From NCBI RefSeq assembly GCF_001310275.1, contig NZ_LGYZ01000084.1:62001-126000 (forward strand): a stretch of DNA of 64,000 bases. The letters run 5' to 3'. Shown in pieces: positions 28,501-35,659 of this stretch. Every line of letters begins with the position of its first letter. Within the stretch, counting starts at the first letter, position 1. Position numbers and translations under genes: made by a program. The notes under the pieces were generated by a model. It did no database searches and was not told where the DNA came from. It worked only from the letters and a program-made list of their open reading frames with translations. Source of the DNA: Nocardia arizonensis. GTDB taxonomy: Bacteria > Actinomycetota > Actinomycetes > Mycobacteriales > Mycobacteriaceae.

Positions 28501-28842
28501 GGCGAGTTGTACCATTGCGCCCCGGCCGATTTCGTACTCCAGGCCGCGGTTGTCCTTGCCGCCGAGACCGGCACGGTCGGCTGGCTGCCGCTGGCGATCG
28601 ACCGGTTGGATCTGTGGGCCCCACTGCCCCTGGACGATTCGTTCGTCATCCGTGTCGACAAAGTGTCGACCGCGCCGAATCGCCTGCGCGTGGATGCCGA
28701 GGCGCGTGCCGCGAGCGGCGAGGTATTCCTGCGCGCCTCCGGCATCACGGTGGTCACCACTTCGGGACTCGACGAGAAGTTCCGCGCGGGCGTGCGCACC
28801 TGGAACTCGACCGCATCGGAGGCGGGCCATGTCGACGCGTGA
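22501..28842 (+). CDS. PfaA-like iterative type I synthase, KS-AT-ACP-ACP-KR-DH
   Basis: A 2113-aa megasynthase. KS residues about 12-465 have C216 in DAACAAS, H351 in EAHATGT and H391 in GHTKGA, so the domain should be active. The AT (about 560-860) has GHSFGEL with S660. Two ACPs carry DLGVDSIKRVQ with phosphopantetheine serines 1152 and 1243. The KR (about 1535-1800) has VTGGGRGV, S1715 and Y1728. A C-terminal hot-dog DH has H1834 in AHRVGTTPVLP. This order is that of PfaA of omega-3 synthases, with only two ACPs. GAAGG precedes the ATG closely (2 nt); an in-frame GTG at 22492 is the alternative start. No thioesterase or chain-length factor is included. Confidence 0.93.
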   Translation: MDSTSSFDARRLANTPIAIVGMAGLFPQARNAGEYWQNIVDGADCTTEVPADRWRIADYYDPDPTAPDKSYAKRGGFLPDIDFSPIEFGIPPNLLGITSTLQTLSLMVARDVLRDAGVEGSSWYDPARTGVVLGVVGCVGLMHPLAMRLSSPVLREVVRSCGLTDADAEEIADRFAKAFAPWEEDSFPGLLANVTAGRIANRFDLGGMNCTVDAACAASLSAVRMAVAELVDGRADMMITGGADTENSIFTYMCFSKTGALSHSDRVRPFDRSADGTLLGEGIGMLALKRLADAERDGDRIYAVIRGIGSSSDGRAKSIYAPRAEGQDLALRRAYADAGYPISSVELFEAHATGTAVGDRTEIAALTGVLDDFTADRAYAAIGSVKSQIGHTKGAAGAASLMKTALALHHKVLPPTIGVEQANPALDGGPLYLNAAARPWIRDPQRPVRRAGVSAMGFGGTNFHIALQEYGDTVDVPLHRRARVRLFHAPDVAGLIALLRSDRAPSTAPAPPNSPRLAMVVADPAAGDELRTQAADLLEQRSDAAEWSTPNGIYYRARALPEPRVGALFAGQGSQYVGMGSALTLSNPTVRRAFDEAEETFAGSDSRLSTAVFPVTKDSDGEEILRRTEFAQPAIGALSVGQFRVLRELGLECAAYLGHSFGELTALWAAGALDDADYFRLARARGAAMTPAAGTADGGTMAALQCSAERARKLLAEVPEASICNYNAADQIVVGGPTAQVDRLVAICHEAGVKARKLPVSGAFHTSLVAHAVAAFGPEVERTEVREPAGRVHANTAGAAYGADVAANRAILVEHLLQPVDFVGGLTAMIEESRCNILVEFGPKQVLTQLARRTVGADVVTLAVDAGPLGDGDVALRRAVAQLLVLGVDLAVPVEAAPRPPAATGAVVLTGAEYVPDSRRRAYVEAIEKVYVPEPVAAARDAVRAAAEAAPAPRIEPAPLAATADLDSTRQVAEVLTRQTDLHSRYLEGQLRVAEELMTLRRADHRTSDGLAETIAGHSEAISSAHAAANTVLARLAQVGLGADVAESAPPGSSANGLPPNGFVPEAHVSVELPGFPVVVTAPAPAPETDGVAAVTVSPREAPRSPNGLPATGFDTASLRASVLGVVADRTGYSVEMIDPAMDLEADLGVDSIKRVQIVSVLQERHPELPELGPEALAELRTIDQLVDQLTRGVAVSAPAALTTVEPGSLRTSVLGVVADRTGYSVEMIDPAMDLEADLGVDSIKRVQIVSVLQERFPELPVLGPEELAELRTIDQLVERLSGARVAPDGGSPRAVPSPGPAGATTEIPRLPIRAVPLPPVDPAPMPYAERAAVAVVRLGGDAIALSRHRAARNWGVRELVLDTTGEWLGADWDDEALERTLADFFAAGPAPDACVVVFDRPAQVGAAVRRLADALLVVKHAAARAADSGDRAALILVTRIDGRLGEHPDTGGAVRMLGALAALAKTAAAENPSLFTRMLDLHPSIADEAVGAHLLSEMCDAARTPAAVGIDADGTRWTVAPIPDTERVDAGPGLSADDVVLVTGGGRGVTATCAVALARAVPAEYILLGRTDIEQPQPRWADGVADADLVRAMVEDHSRAGATPHPRTVEATCARVRAAREITETLRSIAETGATARYLRADVADAEAVATALAADRDRIGVIVHGAGALSDGLLARESGADIRRVFGPKLAGLAAVLGAVSPATLRRVVLFASVAGVYGNTGQADYAVANEAMSRWPVAGAGLLALAWGAWDGGMVTADLRALFAARGVPLLQPDAAAAAFVAELTEGAGSGEVLLAPPVPLSATVRPTTDAAHIACRDIAALADDPVLDAHRVGTTPVLPAVYAIGWMIAVAESAYPGLRVVAVEDFEVLRGITFEGAEDRRHHVRLDVRSVRDDGASVTASIGDGHPARGASGGGSARYRAVLTLAARTSSRRRAEIDFAAPESGIHFESGDRLYRDGIIFHGPLLQGIRTIHERSADRLTVTCRMPGPVADRGYAGELYHCAPADFVLQAAVVLAAETGTVGWLPLAIDRLDLWAPLPLDDSFVIRVDKVSTAPNRLRVDAEARAASGEVFLRASGITVVTTSGLDEKFRAGVRTWNSTASEAGHVDA
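25882..26249 (+). repeat. Two identical 95-nt direct repeats in the tandem ACP region
   Basis: Bases 25882-25976 and 26155-26249 are identical (95 nt, 273-nt period) and encode the core of each ACP including the phosphopantetheine serine. Sequence on either side diverges at synonymous and linker sites. This indicates recent duplication or ongoing gene conversion between the two carriers. Confidence 0.93.
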
Positions 28843-30943
28843 AACCCGCCCCGCAGGCGATACGATCGTCATCGAGTTCGACGAATTGGACTGGGCGCGA
28901 ACATCCGATGACGGTGCGGTGTCCTCCCGGAGCGCGGCGACGCCCGCCGGGAAGCGCATCGCGGAACTGGCCCGCCGCCTGCACCGCGGCACCGCCGACG
29001 CCCACCGTGACGCACTGGCCGCCCAGCAGGCGCTGCAACTGCTGCTCGTCCGCGGCCTCGGTGACCGAAGAGTCCCGCCGCCGCGTGCGGTCCCCGCGTC
29101 CGGCCGCTGGTTCGACATCGACGCGGGCCTACCGGTCGAACGGACCGATCCGCCGCCCGGTCCGCACATGTGGCCGCCGCGCCGCACCGCCTTCGAACCG
29201 CTGGCGCGCAGCAAGTCCCGCGCGCTGGACCGCGACGGACTCGCCGCACTGACCCGCGGCGACCTGGCCGCCGCATTCGGCCCCGCCTACGCCCAGCCCG
29301 GCTGCAACGACCGGGTCGCCTTGGCCGCGACGGACCCGCTGGTCCTCACCGCCGTCACGGATCTCGACCATCGCGGCGGCGCGAGCGGGCAGGGCTCGTG
29401 CCGGGCGCGCCTGGCCGCATCGCCGCACGACGCCCGCTCGCGGGTGACGGCAGCTCGCCAAGCGGTCGAGGCGCTGGCGTTGTATCTCGGCCTGACACTG
29501 TGTTTCGCCGACTGCGAGCTGGCTTTCGGGCTGCCCGACGACGCGGTCTCGATCGACCTGCGCACACCGACCATGCGCATCGACTCCGACGCACCATCCA
29601 CTGCCGTACACGTCGAGGTCGTCTCGGTCGACCTCGTTCCGCTGCCCTGGCTGGCCGCCGACGTCACCTTCGTGGCCGACGACGGCACGACCACGGCGGT
29701 GATCCGGGGCCTCGGCACGCACGCGCGCCCGCGTCCCGGTGCGGTGCTCGGCCCGGGGCCGGGCGGTGTCGTCACCGAGTTCCTCGGCCGGTTCAATGCC
29801 GACGGCGTCCCCGCCATGCTCAGCGAATTCAATATCGCCCACATCGCGCACGGCGATCAGGCACTGGCCATGGGCCCCGAATTCGGCCGGTTCTCCGATA
29901 TCCCCGCCGTGCGGTTGCCCAGTCGCGACCTGTTGCTGGTCGACAGGGTGATGTCGCTGGAGGGCACCCGCGGCGGAATTCCCGATGGGGCAGGCTGGCG
30001 CACCGAATACGATTCGCCACCCGACGCCTGGTACTACCGCGAGAGCGCCAACGCGGGCATGCCGAACTGCGTGTTCATGGAGTTCTCGTTGCAGGCCGCC
30101 GCGTTCCTCGGCCCCTATCTCGGCGGCACACTGCTCGGCGGCGGCACGGAGTCGCTGCGGCTGCGCAATCTGGAGGGGCGCGCGAGCGTGCTGCGCGAGG
30201 TCGAGTTGCGCGGAGCCACCATCGGCCAGCGCAGCGCCATCACCTCGACCTCCATCACACCCGGCGCGTTGCTCCAGGAATTCGCCTACGAATCCTCCGT
30301 CGGCGGCGAGCCCTTCTATCGCGGCACCTCGCTGTTCGGATACTTCAACGACGAAGCGCTGGACAATCAGATCGGTCTCGACGGCGGGCGCGAGACGCGG
30401 ATGTGGCTGGCGGGGTATCCGCACCTGTCCTCGCGCACCATCGACGTGGCCGCTCGCCGCCGCGCGGAGAACCCGCGCGTCGCCTGCTCCACCGGCCGAC
30501 TGGCTCTGTTGGACACCTTCTCGGTGGTCGACGGCGGCGGCAGTGCGGGACTGGGATATCTGCACGCGGTGCAACAGATCGACCCGAGCGCCTGGTATTT
30601 CGATCAACATTTCTATCTCGACCCCGTCATCCCCGGATCGCTCGGCGTCGAGACGATTATCCAGGCAATCCAGGAATGGGCCGTCGACACCGGGCTGGAC
30701 GACGGTCTCGACCGACCGGAATTCGTTGTCCCGGTCGGTGTGGAGCTCCGTTGGAAATATCGGGGACAATTCCTGCGCACCGATACGCCGATGCGGTTCG
30801 AGGTGCATATTCTGAATGTGGAACGCAGGCCCGGCCGGGTGCGGATAATCGCCGAGGCCAGTATCTGGAAACCCGGCATGCGAATCTACTGGCTGGAACA
30901 GGTTCCGGTGGAATTGCGGGCGAAGGACGCACCCGCCTGGTGA
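28829..30943 (+). CDS. PfaC-type double FabA-like dehydratase, free-standing
   Basis: A 704-aa protein equivalent to the C-terminal DH-DH part of PfaC. Residues about 130-340 hold a first region with LDRDGLAALTRGDLAAAFGPAYA. A second begins near 350 (ALAMGPEFGRFSDIPAVRLPSRDLLLVDRV, then GMPNCVFMEFSLQAAAFLG). The last hot-dog carries YFDQHFYLDPVIPGSLGVE with active-site H594, matching FabA. The hot-dog at MPNCVFME lacks the FabA histidine, as is common for the structural half. It overlaps the megasynthase by 14 nt, so translation is coupled. The usual KS and chain-length-factor half of PfaC is absent. Expected role: repeated dehydration/isomerisation of ACP-bound 3-hydroxyacyl chains. Confidence 0.92.
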   Translation: MSTRETRPAGDTIVIEFDELDWARTSDDGAVSSRSAATPAGKRIAELARRLHRGTADAHRDALAAQQALQLLLVRGLGDRRVPPPRAVPASGRWFDIDAGLPVERTDPPPGPHMWPPRRTAFEPLARSKSRALDRDGLAALTRGDLAAAFGPAYAQPGCNDRVALAATDPLVLTAVTDLDHRGGASGQGSCRARLAASPHDARSRVTAARQAVEALALYLGLTLCFADCELAFGLPDDAVSIDLRTPTMRIDSDAPSTAVHVEVVSVDLVPLPWLAADVTFVADDGTTTAVIRGLGTHARPRPGAVLGPGPGGVVTEFLGRFNADGVPAMLSEFNIAHIAHGDQALAMGPEFGRFSDIPAVRLPSRDLLLVDRVMSLEGTRGGIPDGAGWRTEYDSPPDAWYYRESANAGMPNCVFMEFSLQAAAFLGPYLGGTLLGGGTESLRLRNLEGRASVLREVELRGATIGQRSAITSTSITPGALLQEFAYESSVGGEPFYRGTSLFGYFNDEALDNQIGLDGGRETRMWLAGYPHLSSRTIDVAARRRAENPRVACSTGRLALLDTFSVVDGGGSAGLGYLHAVQQIDPSAWYFDQHFYLDPVIPGSLGVETIIQAIQEWAVDTGLDDGLDRPEFVVPVGVELRWKYRGQFLRTDTPMRFEVHILNVERRPGRVRIIAEASIWKPGMRIYWLEQVPVELRAKDAPAW

Positions 30944-30960
30944 ATGCGACAACCGACGAT

Positions 30961-30996
30961 GCGACTGCCGATCATCCCGATTCGGTCGGCAGTCGC
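30961..30996. terminator. Bidirectional hairpin at the end of the Pfa-like cluster
   Basis: A perfect 11-bp stem (GCGACTGCCGA / TCGGCAGTCGC) with a 14-nt loop lies between the dehydratase gene and the convergent LysR gene. The right arm is inside the last codons of the LysR gene, so it can stop both transcripts. Confidence 0.65.
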
Positions 30997-31898
30997 ACCT
31001 GCGCGCCCGCCGTTGCCAGCGCGTCGACGAAACGCATCAGCAGCGAGGTTTCTCCCGACGAACGCCAGATCGCGTGCAGCGCGAGCCGCGGTGTCGGCTC
31101 GATCAGCGGAATATTGACCAGCTGCCGCCCGCCGGGCGCCCGCCCGGCGTCGGCGGCCATGCCGAGTCCGGTCGCGAAACCGACCATGGACCGGCCGAGG
31201 ACCATCGCGTTCGCATGCCAGCCGTCGGAGACGAATTCGGCGACATTGAGATCGACGCCCGCGTGCGTGGCCCCGCCCGCGATGGCGTCGTACATCATCG
31301 GACTCTGGGCGCGTTCGAAGAGAATGCACCGGCGATTGCGCAGGTCGACGAAACGCACCGCCTTGCGCCGAGCCAGCGGATCGGCGGCCGTGACCACCAC
31401 CTGCACTTGGAGCGTATGCAGTTCGCGTGCCGACAATTCCGAGGCAAGCGGCCTACCCGAGGTGAGGGCGATATCGAGTTCGCCCGCGCGCAGCGCCGTG
31501 AGCTGCGGACCCGATTTCAACTGCTGGAGATGTACGTGCACGCGCGAGGATTCGGCCTCGATCGCGGCGACCGCGCCCGGCAGTACCGTGCGGCTGGCGA
31601 TCGAGCTGTAGCCGACGCGCAACGACCCCATGCGCCCGACCGCGGCCATCTGCGCGTCCGCGCGGGCCTGCTCGAATTCGAGCATCGCATTGCGCGCCTT
31701 CGCCAGAAACGCCTGGCCGCCCGGGGTCAGTTCGACAACTCTGGAATTCCGGTTGATGAGTTGTACTTCGAGATCCCGCTCGAGAAGTTGAATATGTTGA
31801 CTGAGCGTGGGCTGGCTGATGTGGACACGTTTCGCCGCTCTGCTGAAATGTAACTCTTCCGCGACAGCCAGAAAAGATCGGATGTGTCGGATTTCCAT
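30972..31898 (-). CDS. LysR-family transcriptional regulator
   Basis: A 308-aa LysR protein with N-terminal winged helix (MEIRHIRSFLAVAEELHFSR, then AAKRVHISQPTLSQHIQLLE) and a two-lobe effector domain (about 90-300: LRVGYSSIASRTVLP, ALRAGELDIALT). The canonical start at 31898 is preferred over a start 14 codons earlier. It is convergent with the Pfa-like genes, 28 nt from the dehydratase stop. By position it is the probable pathway regulator; binding near 17051-17374 would be expected but is not proven by sequence. Confidence 0.93.
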   Translation of the reverse strand: MEIRHIRSFLAVAEELHFSRAAKRVHISQPTLSQHIQLLERDLEVQLINRNSRVVELTPGGQAFLAKARNAMLEFEQARADAQMAAVGRMGSLRVGYSSIASRTVLPGAVAAIEAESSRVHVHLQQLKSGPQLTALRAGELDIALTSGRPLASELSARELHTLQVQVVVTAADPLARRKAVRFVDLRNRRCILFERAQSPMMYDAIAGGATHAGVDLNVAEFVSDGWHANAMVLGRSMVGFATGLGMAADAGRAPGGRQLVNIPLIEPTPRLALHAIWRSSGETSLLMRFVDALATAGAQVRLPTESG

Positions 31899-32797
31899 GT
31901 CTTGCTCGATTCGCGCATGCTGGAGTTCGACTCGTGCCACGGCGTCATGGCATCGAAAATCTTAATGATCGATCTTGAACCAGGGGGAAAGCTCTGTCGA
32001 ACTATCAGTACCGAGGCGGATTGTCGGTACCGATATGCTGGTAGATTCTGTATCGTCGCCATCACTGCCGCTTCGTCGCCGATCGTGGCGAGAATTCCTG
32101 TCCGAGCATCCTTGCCCGGTATGCTGTCGTCCGGTGCGCCGTCGGTCGCGTGTGCCGTCCGGTGCGCCGATGATGGGTCATCGCAGACTTTGATTGTCTC
32201 GAATTTATTGGGTAACAGAAGCATTCGTCCGGCTCGCGAGCGTCCTCGTAGTACGACGACTTCCCGACTCGTCCGAATTCGACTGGGGGCGAGACGTATT
32301 CGTGGCAATGGGTGTCGTCGTGAAGTGACGGCCGTCGCGATGGCCGACGTGTCGACGTCGTAGCGGGGTCGCTCTCGGCGCACGCGGGCGAACAGGTCAC
32401 GACGGATCGGCATTCCGATATTGTGCCCCGCGTCGGTCTCGGCGTCCCGGGCGGCGGCGCCCGGCGGGCAACCCTTCCGCGACCGGCGGAGCGCGGTCGA
32501 TCGGCGGATGTGCGAGCCGGTTGCCGAAATAGTTCGAGAGCAGTGCCTTTTCGGTGAAACGCGGTCGGGTCCCGAGCGTCGGGTTGGGGTGTTCGCCGTG
32601 CCGCGGTGTGTGGCTATTCCCGAAATCCGGACCCCGGACGGCCCGTGCCGTGGCGCGCCCCGGTAGCCGATCATGACCGAGGGCGGTGGTCGGCCCCGCT
32701 GTCCGACCGTCGACTATCGACCCGATCCGAAGCGGCTCCGGTCGCATACGGGCCGGGCCGGGGTTCGGTACTGGACAGCGGCCGCATCCTGGTCCAA
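31899..32797. other. Large gene-free gap between LysR and IclR genes
   Basis: About 900 nt without a credible gene. Frames on both strands are low-complexity, lack recognisable motifs and overlap each other. The part at about 31960-32260 is visibly less GC-rich than flanking genes. A 10-bp perfect palindrome TCGGTACCGA is at 32024-32033, with AGTACCGA 16 nt before it. The gap may hold the LysR promoter and remnants of lost DNA. Confidence 0.5.
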
Positions 32798-32815
32798 ACT
32801 AGAATCAATTCTAGT
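32798..32815. promoter_or_regulatory. Palindromic operator upstream of IclR gene
   Basis: ACTAGAATCAATTCTAGT is an 8-bp perfect inverted repeat with a 2-nt centre. It includes TAGAAT as a -10-like hexamer and ends 9 nt before the RBS of the IclR gene. Autoregulation by the IclR protein is likely. Confidence 0.7.
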
Positions 32816-32833
32816 CTTAGTGTTGGAGGCGAC

Positions 32834-33562
32834 ATGGTGGCGGTGGCCGAAACCGACGTCGACCCTGTGCGGGCGCCGTCGTCGATGGTCGAGCGGATCA
32901 CCTCGATCATGGAGGTATTCGATTCCGCGCACTCGACCCCGAGTCTGGAGCAGGTCAGCAAGCGTTCGGGTCTGCCGAGATCGACCGCATACCGAATTCT
33001 CGAGCAGTTGATCGCGCGGGGCTGGGTCGTGCGCGTGACGAACGGCTACCGTCTGGGCGCGCGGTCGCTGCGGCTGGGCAACATGGTCGCCGACGAGGAC
33101 GCCCTGCGCGCCGCCGCGGCGCCGGTCCTGCGCGATCTCGCGCACCGATGCGGGCGCGCGGTGCAATTGGCGGTGCTCGACGGGAACGACGTCCGGTATC
33201 TGGAGCGCCTCGGCGGTCCGCTCGCGGTGCCCCGCGCGCCCGCCCACCGCACCGCACCGGGGCGCGCGATACTGGCCGTGCTGGACCCGCACGAGGTGGA
33301 CGGCCGTTATCGCGCGGGCGGTGAGTCCGCGCAGGCCGAACTACACGCGGATCTCGCGCGGGTGCGGTCGCGGCACGGAATCGCCGTGCAGCACATGGTG
33401 TCCGGTGCTCGCGCGATCTGTATCGCGGCACCGGTGCGCGGCCCACGCGGCCTGCTCGCGGCGGTTTCGGTACTCGCCGACGCCGAGACGCGCGTGGAGT
33501 ACCTGAGTCCCTTGGTCGCGGCGGCGGCGCGTGCCGTGCAACGCGACCTGACGTCCGGCTAG
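32834..33562 (+). CDS. IclR-family transcriptional regulator
   Basis: A 242-aa IclR protein. The N-terminal winged helix reads MVERITSIMEVFDS, then TPSLEQVSKRSGLPRSTAYRILEQL; the effector-binding GAF-like domain spans about 85-235 (LRDLAHRCGRAVQLAVLDG, HRTAPGRAILAVL, ICIAAPVRG). RBS GGAGG lies 4 nt before the ATG. A perfect palindrome sits directly upstream. TetR and HsaA-like genes follow on the same strand (40 and 113 nt gaps), so the three may form a catabolic regulatory unit for an aromatic or sterol-like compound. Confidence 0.93.
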   Translation: MVAVAETDVDPVRAPSSMVERITSIMEVFDSAHSTPSLEQVSKRSGLPRSTAYRILEQLIARGWVVRVTNGYRLGARSLRLGNMVADEDALRAAAAPVLRDLAHRCGRAVQLAVLDGNDVRYLERLGGPLAVPRAPAHRTAPGRAILAVLDPHEVDGRYRAGGESAQAELHADLARVRSRHGIAVQHMVSGARAICIAAPVRGPRGLLAAVSVLADAETRVEYLSPLVAAAARAVQRDLTSG

Positions 33563-33602
33563 CCGACGTGCGCCCCGCCCCTTCGAGAACGTGGAGGTCG
33601 AG

Positions 33603-34214
33603 ATGGCACGAGTCGCGCAGACCCGCGACGCCGCATCGCCCATATCCCCCCGGCAAGCGGCCCGGCGCGCGCAGATCCTGGACGCGGCCGCGGCACTCGG
33701 GTCCGGCGCCGATTACGATCGCGTCCAAATGGCCGACATCGCCAAGGCGGCAGGTGTCGCCCTTGGCACCCTCTACCGCTATTTCCCCTCCAAGACACAT
33801 CTTTTCGCGGCGCTGTTCCAGGACCGCATCGCGCGCTTCGTGGGCGACGACTGGTCGCGGACCGGCGCGGACCGCGCCGCGGTGGTCGGCGCCAATCTCG
33901 CGGCGCTGAATCGGAGTCTGCTGGCCGATCCGCGACTGTGCTCGGCCATGTTGCGCGCGACCGCCGCCGGATACATGAACGACCTGCCCGCCGACACCCT
34001 GTGGCTGGAATCGGAATCGGCTCTGACACAGGCGATTCTGGACACCGTTGGCATCACCGAGCCGAAACCGGCCGATCACGGCGTCGTGCTGCTGCTCGTC
34101 TACAGCTGGTGGGGTGTGCTCGCTTCCAGTCTGAGCAGTCGCATGTCCGCCGAACGGGCCGAACGCGAACTGCGCACCGCCGCCACTCTGCTGCTGGCGG
34201 GCCACACCCGCTGA
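33603..34214 (+). CDS. TetR-family regulator (KstR-like)
   Basis: A 203-aa TetR protein. The HTH segment RAQILDAAAALG, then VQMADIAKAAGVALGTLYRYFPSKTHLF strongly resembles KstR/KstR2-type regulators of cholesterol catabolism. The ligand domain follows (about 75-200). The ATG at 33603 has GGAGG 5 nt upstream; a GTG start four codons earlier is less likely. It lies between the IclR regulator and an HsaA-like flavin monooxygenase. KstR-type ligands are CoA thioesters, but the ligand here is unknown. Confidence 0.9.
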   Translation: MARVAQTRDAASPISPRQAARRAQILDAAAALGSGADYDRVQMADIAKAAGVALGTLYRYFPSKTHLFAALFQDRIARFVGDDWSRTGADRAAVVGANLAALNRSLLADPRLCSAMLRATAAGYMNDLPADTLWLESESALTQAILDTVGITEPKPADHGVVLLLVYSWWGVLASSLSSRMSAERAERELRTAATLLLAGHTR

Positions 34215-34327
34215 GCCGATTCCACTCAGCGAAATCGGCAGGGGCCGAATCCCGTTCGCCCGGGCTACCGTGCCGTACATACCCACCGCCGGACCACCGG
34301 CGGCACGCCGATCGCGGAGGTGCGAAC

Positions 34328-35509
34328 ATGGCACACACAGTTCTGGAACGGGTCGAGGCCATCGCGGAACGATTGGCGGACACGGCCGAGGAGACCGAGC
34401 GCCTCGGACGGTTGTCCGACGCCAGTGTCGGATTCGTCCGTGAGGCGGGCGTCATGCGCCTGCTGCAACCCGTGGAATTCGGCGGTCACGCCGCGCATCC
34501 CCGGGATTTCGCCGAGGCGGTCATGGCGGTGGCGCGCCGTTGCGGTTCCACCGGCTGGGTGTGCGGAGTCGGCGGATTGCACCCGTGGGAAATGGCGCTC
34601 ATGGACCCCCGGTTGCAGCGGGAGGTCTGGGGGGAAGACCCCGACACCTGGATCGCCTCGCCGTACGCCCCGCAGGGGGTGGCGACACCCGCCGACGACG
34701 GCTACCGGCTGACCGGCCGATGGAACTTCTCCTCCGGCACCGACCACTGCGCGTGGATCTTCCTCGGTGCGGTGCTCGCCGACCGCGACGGCCGACCCGT
34801 GACCCCACGCAAGACACTGCACGTGGTGCTGCCGCGTGACGACTACACCATCGTCGAGGATTCCTGGGACGTCATCGGACTGTGCGGGACCGGCTCCAAG
34901 GACATCGTGGTCGACGGCGCGTACGTGCCCGCCTACCGCACGGTGGACTCCGACGATGTCGCGGACGGGAGCCGCGCCGATCGGGTCGGGCGCACCGAAA
35001 CCGTCTACCGGCTGCCGTTCTGGTCCATCTTCCCGCTCGGCATCACCGCCGCCGTGATCGGCATCGCCGAGGGCGCGCTCGACGCCCACCTCGCCTATCA
35101 ACGCGGTCGCACCATGATGACCGGCACGAAGATCGTCGAAGATCCCTACTCGCTCTACACGATCTCCGAGGCCGCCGCCGATATCGCGGCCTCCCGCGGC
35201 CAGCTGCTCGACGGCATCTGCCGCCTCTACGACCTCGCCGACCGGGGCACGGAGATCACCTTCGCCGACCGGTCGCTGGTGCGCCGCAATCAGATTCGCG
35301 CCGCTTGGCGCGCGGTCTCCGCGGTCGACGCCATCTTCGCCCGATCCGGCGGCAACGCGGTCCGGCGCAGCAATCCCGTGCAGCGCTTCTGGCGCGACGC
35401 GCACACCGGGCTCCAGCACGCCATCCATACCCCCGGCGCCACCTACCACTCGACCGCGCTCACGTCCATGGGCGTCGAGCCGCAGGGCCTGTTCCGCGCC
35501 ATGATCTGA
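34328..35509 (+). CDS. Acyl-CoA dehydrogenase-fold flavin monooxygenase (HsaA/group D-like)
   Basis: A 393-aa protein, the same length as mycobacterial HsaA (394 aa). Motifs: GVMRLLQPVEFGGHAAHPRDF, VARRCGSTGWVCGV, the flavin-loop RWNFSSGTDHCAWIFLG, SWDVIGLCGTGSKDIVVDGAYVP, and the C-terminal FWRDAHTGLQHAIHTPG. These are typical of two-component FMNH2-dependent hydroxylases for phenolic rings (HsaA, HpaB-like group D). A flavin reductase partner (HsaB) is not seen in the window, so one must be supplied in trans. GGAGG lies 7 nt before the ATG. The substrate is probably a phenol or steroid-derived ring, but unproven. Confidence 0.9.
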   Translation: MAHTVLERVEAIAERLADTAEETERLGRLSDASVGFVREAGVMRLLQPVEFGGHAAHPRDFAEAVMAVARRCGSTGWVCGVGGLHPWEMALMDPRLQREVWGEDPDTWIASPYAPQGVATPADDGYRLTGRWNFSSGTDHCAWIFLGAVLADRDGRPVTPRKTLHVVLPRDDYTIVEDSWDVIGLCGTGSKDIVVDGAYVPAYRTVDSDDVADGSRADRVGRTETVYRLPFWSIFPLGITAAVIGIAEGALDAHLAYQRGRTMMTGTKIVEDPYSLYTISEAAADIAASRGQLLDGICRLYDLADRGTEITFADRSLVRRNQIRAAWRAVSAVDAIFARSGGNAVRRSNPVQRFWRDAHTGLQHAIHTPGATYHSTALTSMGVEPQGLFRAMI

Positions 35510-35659
35510 GGGTGCGCCGGTAACGCGGCGACCTGGGTCGATGATCGCCACGGTGAACGACGACCTGGCGATATTGCCGCACGCGGAATACACTCCGCGG
35601 CCGTCCGGTCCTCGCCCCGGCAGAACCGCGACTACCCGGCGCATTCCAGGCGCGGAACA

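Noticed and set aside
26392..29214. Very long minus-strand frame opposite the Pfa-like megasynthase
   Set aside because: It is an antisense shadow of GC-rich codons; translation is glycine/arginine-rich with no motif, whereas the plus strand encodes intact ACP, KR and DH domains.
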